DNA of 64,000 bases, taken from the NCBI GenBank assembly GCA_023376005.1, contig CM042148.1, positions 76,719,165 to 76,783,164 of the forward strand, given 5' to 3'. This stretch comes from Doryteuthis pealeii. Lineage: Eukaryota; Mollusca; Cephalopoda; Myopsida; Loliginidae. Position numbers and translations under genes: made by a program. This document shows, piece by piece, positions 62,780 through 64,000 of the stretch (position 1 is its first letter; each line of letters begins with the position of its first letter). The notes under the pieces are model-generated. The model had not been told where the DNA came from, made no database searches, and was given only the letters and a program-made list of their open reading frames with translations.

Positions 62780-63500
62780 ATCACTGATCTTTGCCTATCC
62801 ACGAAGCAAACAAAGCTATTTAATAAAAATAATCTAAAAGTGAGCTACAGTTGCACGTGCAATATAAGTAAGAAATTGTTAGAAAAAGAACAAAACAAAA
62901 TAAAAAGGAACCAACGTGTAATTGCAGGTCCCAAATCTGCCCCGTACAGGCAAAATGTTTACTAACAGACGTGGTGTATGAGGCAGTGGTAAAATCACCA
63001 ACCACAAAGAAAATTAAGATATACGGGGGCGACGCAGCAACCTATAAAGCATAGGATATCGCAGCATAGGCTATCCTTTAGGGATAGAAAATATAGAGAA
63101 GCAACTACACTTGCAAAATATGTGTGGGATTTATAGGAAGAGTATGGTAGAGATCCAGGGATGGAGTGAAGAATCATTAAGAGAGCACCTTCACATAAAG
63201 GAAATGAAAACCCTTGTATGCTGTGCTTACAAGAGAAACTGAAAATAGTGAATGCAGGGACCCAGATATGATCTTGAACTCGCGATCGGAGTTGATAAAT
63301 AAATGTAGGCACTTAAACAAACATAAACTGTGCCTGGTGGGTTCAGGCATTACATAGGGTGGATGGCACACCCACGTACTTAAGAATGGGTATAACCTGG
63401 ATATAAATAAAGGTAGATGGCTGGAAAAAAAACAATAAAATTCCCTGAAGATATCATACGGCAAGAAACTGCAGTCGGAATATTTTATAACATTCGCTTT
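62780..63500. other. unique DNA
   Basis: Nothing recognised. Minus ORFs at 62995-63312 and 63177-63560 lack motifs, and the latter includes (TA)n. Confidence 0.4.
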
Positions 63501-63505
63501 TAAAC

Positions 63506-63508
<3 letters not shown>

Positions 63509-63546
<38 letters not shown>
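63509..63546. repeat. (TA)n microsatellite
   Basis: About 38 bp. Confidence 0.92.
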
Positions 63547-63551
<5 letters not shown>

Positions 63552-63654
63552 AACATCCAAAAATCTTATTCACTTCGCCGAAGAGCTTACGGCCGGTTTG
63601 TTTACTACTCAATAAACGTCCACTTACCTACTATGGTAGAGGCGTGTAGTATCA

Positions 63655-63865
63655 TTTGACAAGGTTAATTTCGCAGGGATTGTTCGCTATGTACCGGCGG
63701 CCGAACGGATATGGTCTCTGACTATGCCTGTGAAGTCCCGGTTTCGATTCCTGTCGGAGGGGAGTCGTTAGTATACATCGCTGAAGAGACTTAATAAAGT
63801 CGAAACAGTCTGTACGGTGTTCTGCATGGCGAGCCATCCTTTGCCGGGATTCACTTGTCAAGATT
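63655..63865 (+). mobile_element. tRNA-like/hammerhead composite element
   Basis: TTGACAAGG at 63657 and CTTGTCAA at 63855 bracket the unit. A tRNA-like head (box A-like GGCGGCCGAACGGATATGG, box B GGTTTCGATTCC) is followed 25 nt later by a hammerhead ribozyme at 63775-63820. Same order as on the minus strands of the 22.0- and 48.7-kb elements, but with no sequence similarity obvious outside the functional motifs. Confidence 0.7.
63775..63820 (+). ncRNA. hammerhead ribozyme, minimal type I
   Basis: Stem I ACAUCG/CGGUGU (6 pairs, one G-U); core CUGAAGA; stem II GACUU/AAGUC with AAUA loop; core GAAA; stem III CAG/CUG with a single U loop; then UA, so cleavage would follow GUA. All conserved positions fit; position 7 is A, which is tolerated. 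Confidence 0.82.
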
Positions 63866-63930
63866 ATTTTCTATAATTATCGAATTTTATGCGATACATG
63901 CATTATAATTGCCTTCTAGCAAAATATAAA

Positions 63931-63935
<5 letters not shown>

Positions 63936-63966
<31 letters not shown>
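63936..63966. repeat. (TA)n microsatellite
   Basis: About 30 bp of TA. Confidence 0.92.
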
Positions 63967-63970
<4 letters not shown>

Positions 63971-64000
63971 ACTGTGGCAAAACTGTCCCACAGAGGTAAA

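Noticed and set aside
62328..62837. 169-residue ORF with a long Y/I/H tract
   Set aside because: Most of it is the translation of a TA/TACA microsatellite.

Overview
This is a non-coding, repeat-dominated window from an AT-rich animal genome. I find no intact host gene on either strand. Long ORFs are either translations of (TA)n, (GA)n or polypurine tracts (runs of Y/I, S/L or K/E/R) or chance ORFs inside repeats. The lineage cannot be proved from sequence alone. Several tRNA-headed SINE families, many non-autonomous Helitrons, hammerhead-ribozyme (HHR) elements, (TA)n microsatellites and a relic of a marine-invertebrate-type LINE fit a lophotrochozoan, plausibly a mollusc such as a cephalopod. 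That assignment is an inference.

Layout. 0-9 kb: T-rich unique DNA, (TA)n arrays, Helitron-A at 2.86 kb, ~600-bp repeat F4 at 3.6 and 6.5 kb, a pogo-like MITE at 5.3 kb, an HHR at 5.94 kb, and two head-to-tail Helitron-C copies at 8.16-9.0 kb. 9-18 kb: F4 and SINE2 copies, a foldback element with telomere-like repeats inside F4, a solo LTR inside a SINE3, Helitrons A and B, a mariner relic and a polypurine tract. 18-31 kb: a MITE with 8-bp target duplication inside repeat G, a tandem hammerhead element (294/299-bp monomers) inside a Helitron-C, more Helitrons, a second LTR, repeat R and SINE2 copies. 31-41 kb: a divergent Helitron interrupted by SINE1, long inverted repeats at 37.0-38.5 kb, and a mariner with both terminal inverted repeats. 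41-64 kb: a second head-to-tail Helitron-C pair, nested SINEs, a tail-to-tail SINE2 palindrome, a second hammerhead element, a 5S rRNA-derived sequence, a third LTR, three consecutive SINE3 copies, a pogo-like MITE beside a LINE 3' fragment, and a tRNA-like/HHR composite at 63.7 kb.

How the parts relate. No operon or pathway is present. The interactions are between mobile elements: SINE2 and SINE3 share a 3' tail and so probably one LINE partner; Helitron-C appears to have picked up a piece of SINE3; and three loci (22.0, 48.7 and 63.8 kb) place a tRNA-like pol III promoter immediately upstream of a compact type I hammerhead ribozyme. The last pattern is the most interesting signal: a tRNA-promoted, self-cleaving, tandemly arranged element, comparable to animal retrozymes and the schistosome Sm-alpha element, here within (TA)n tracts.
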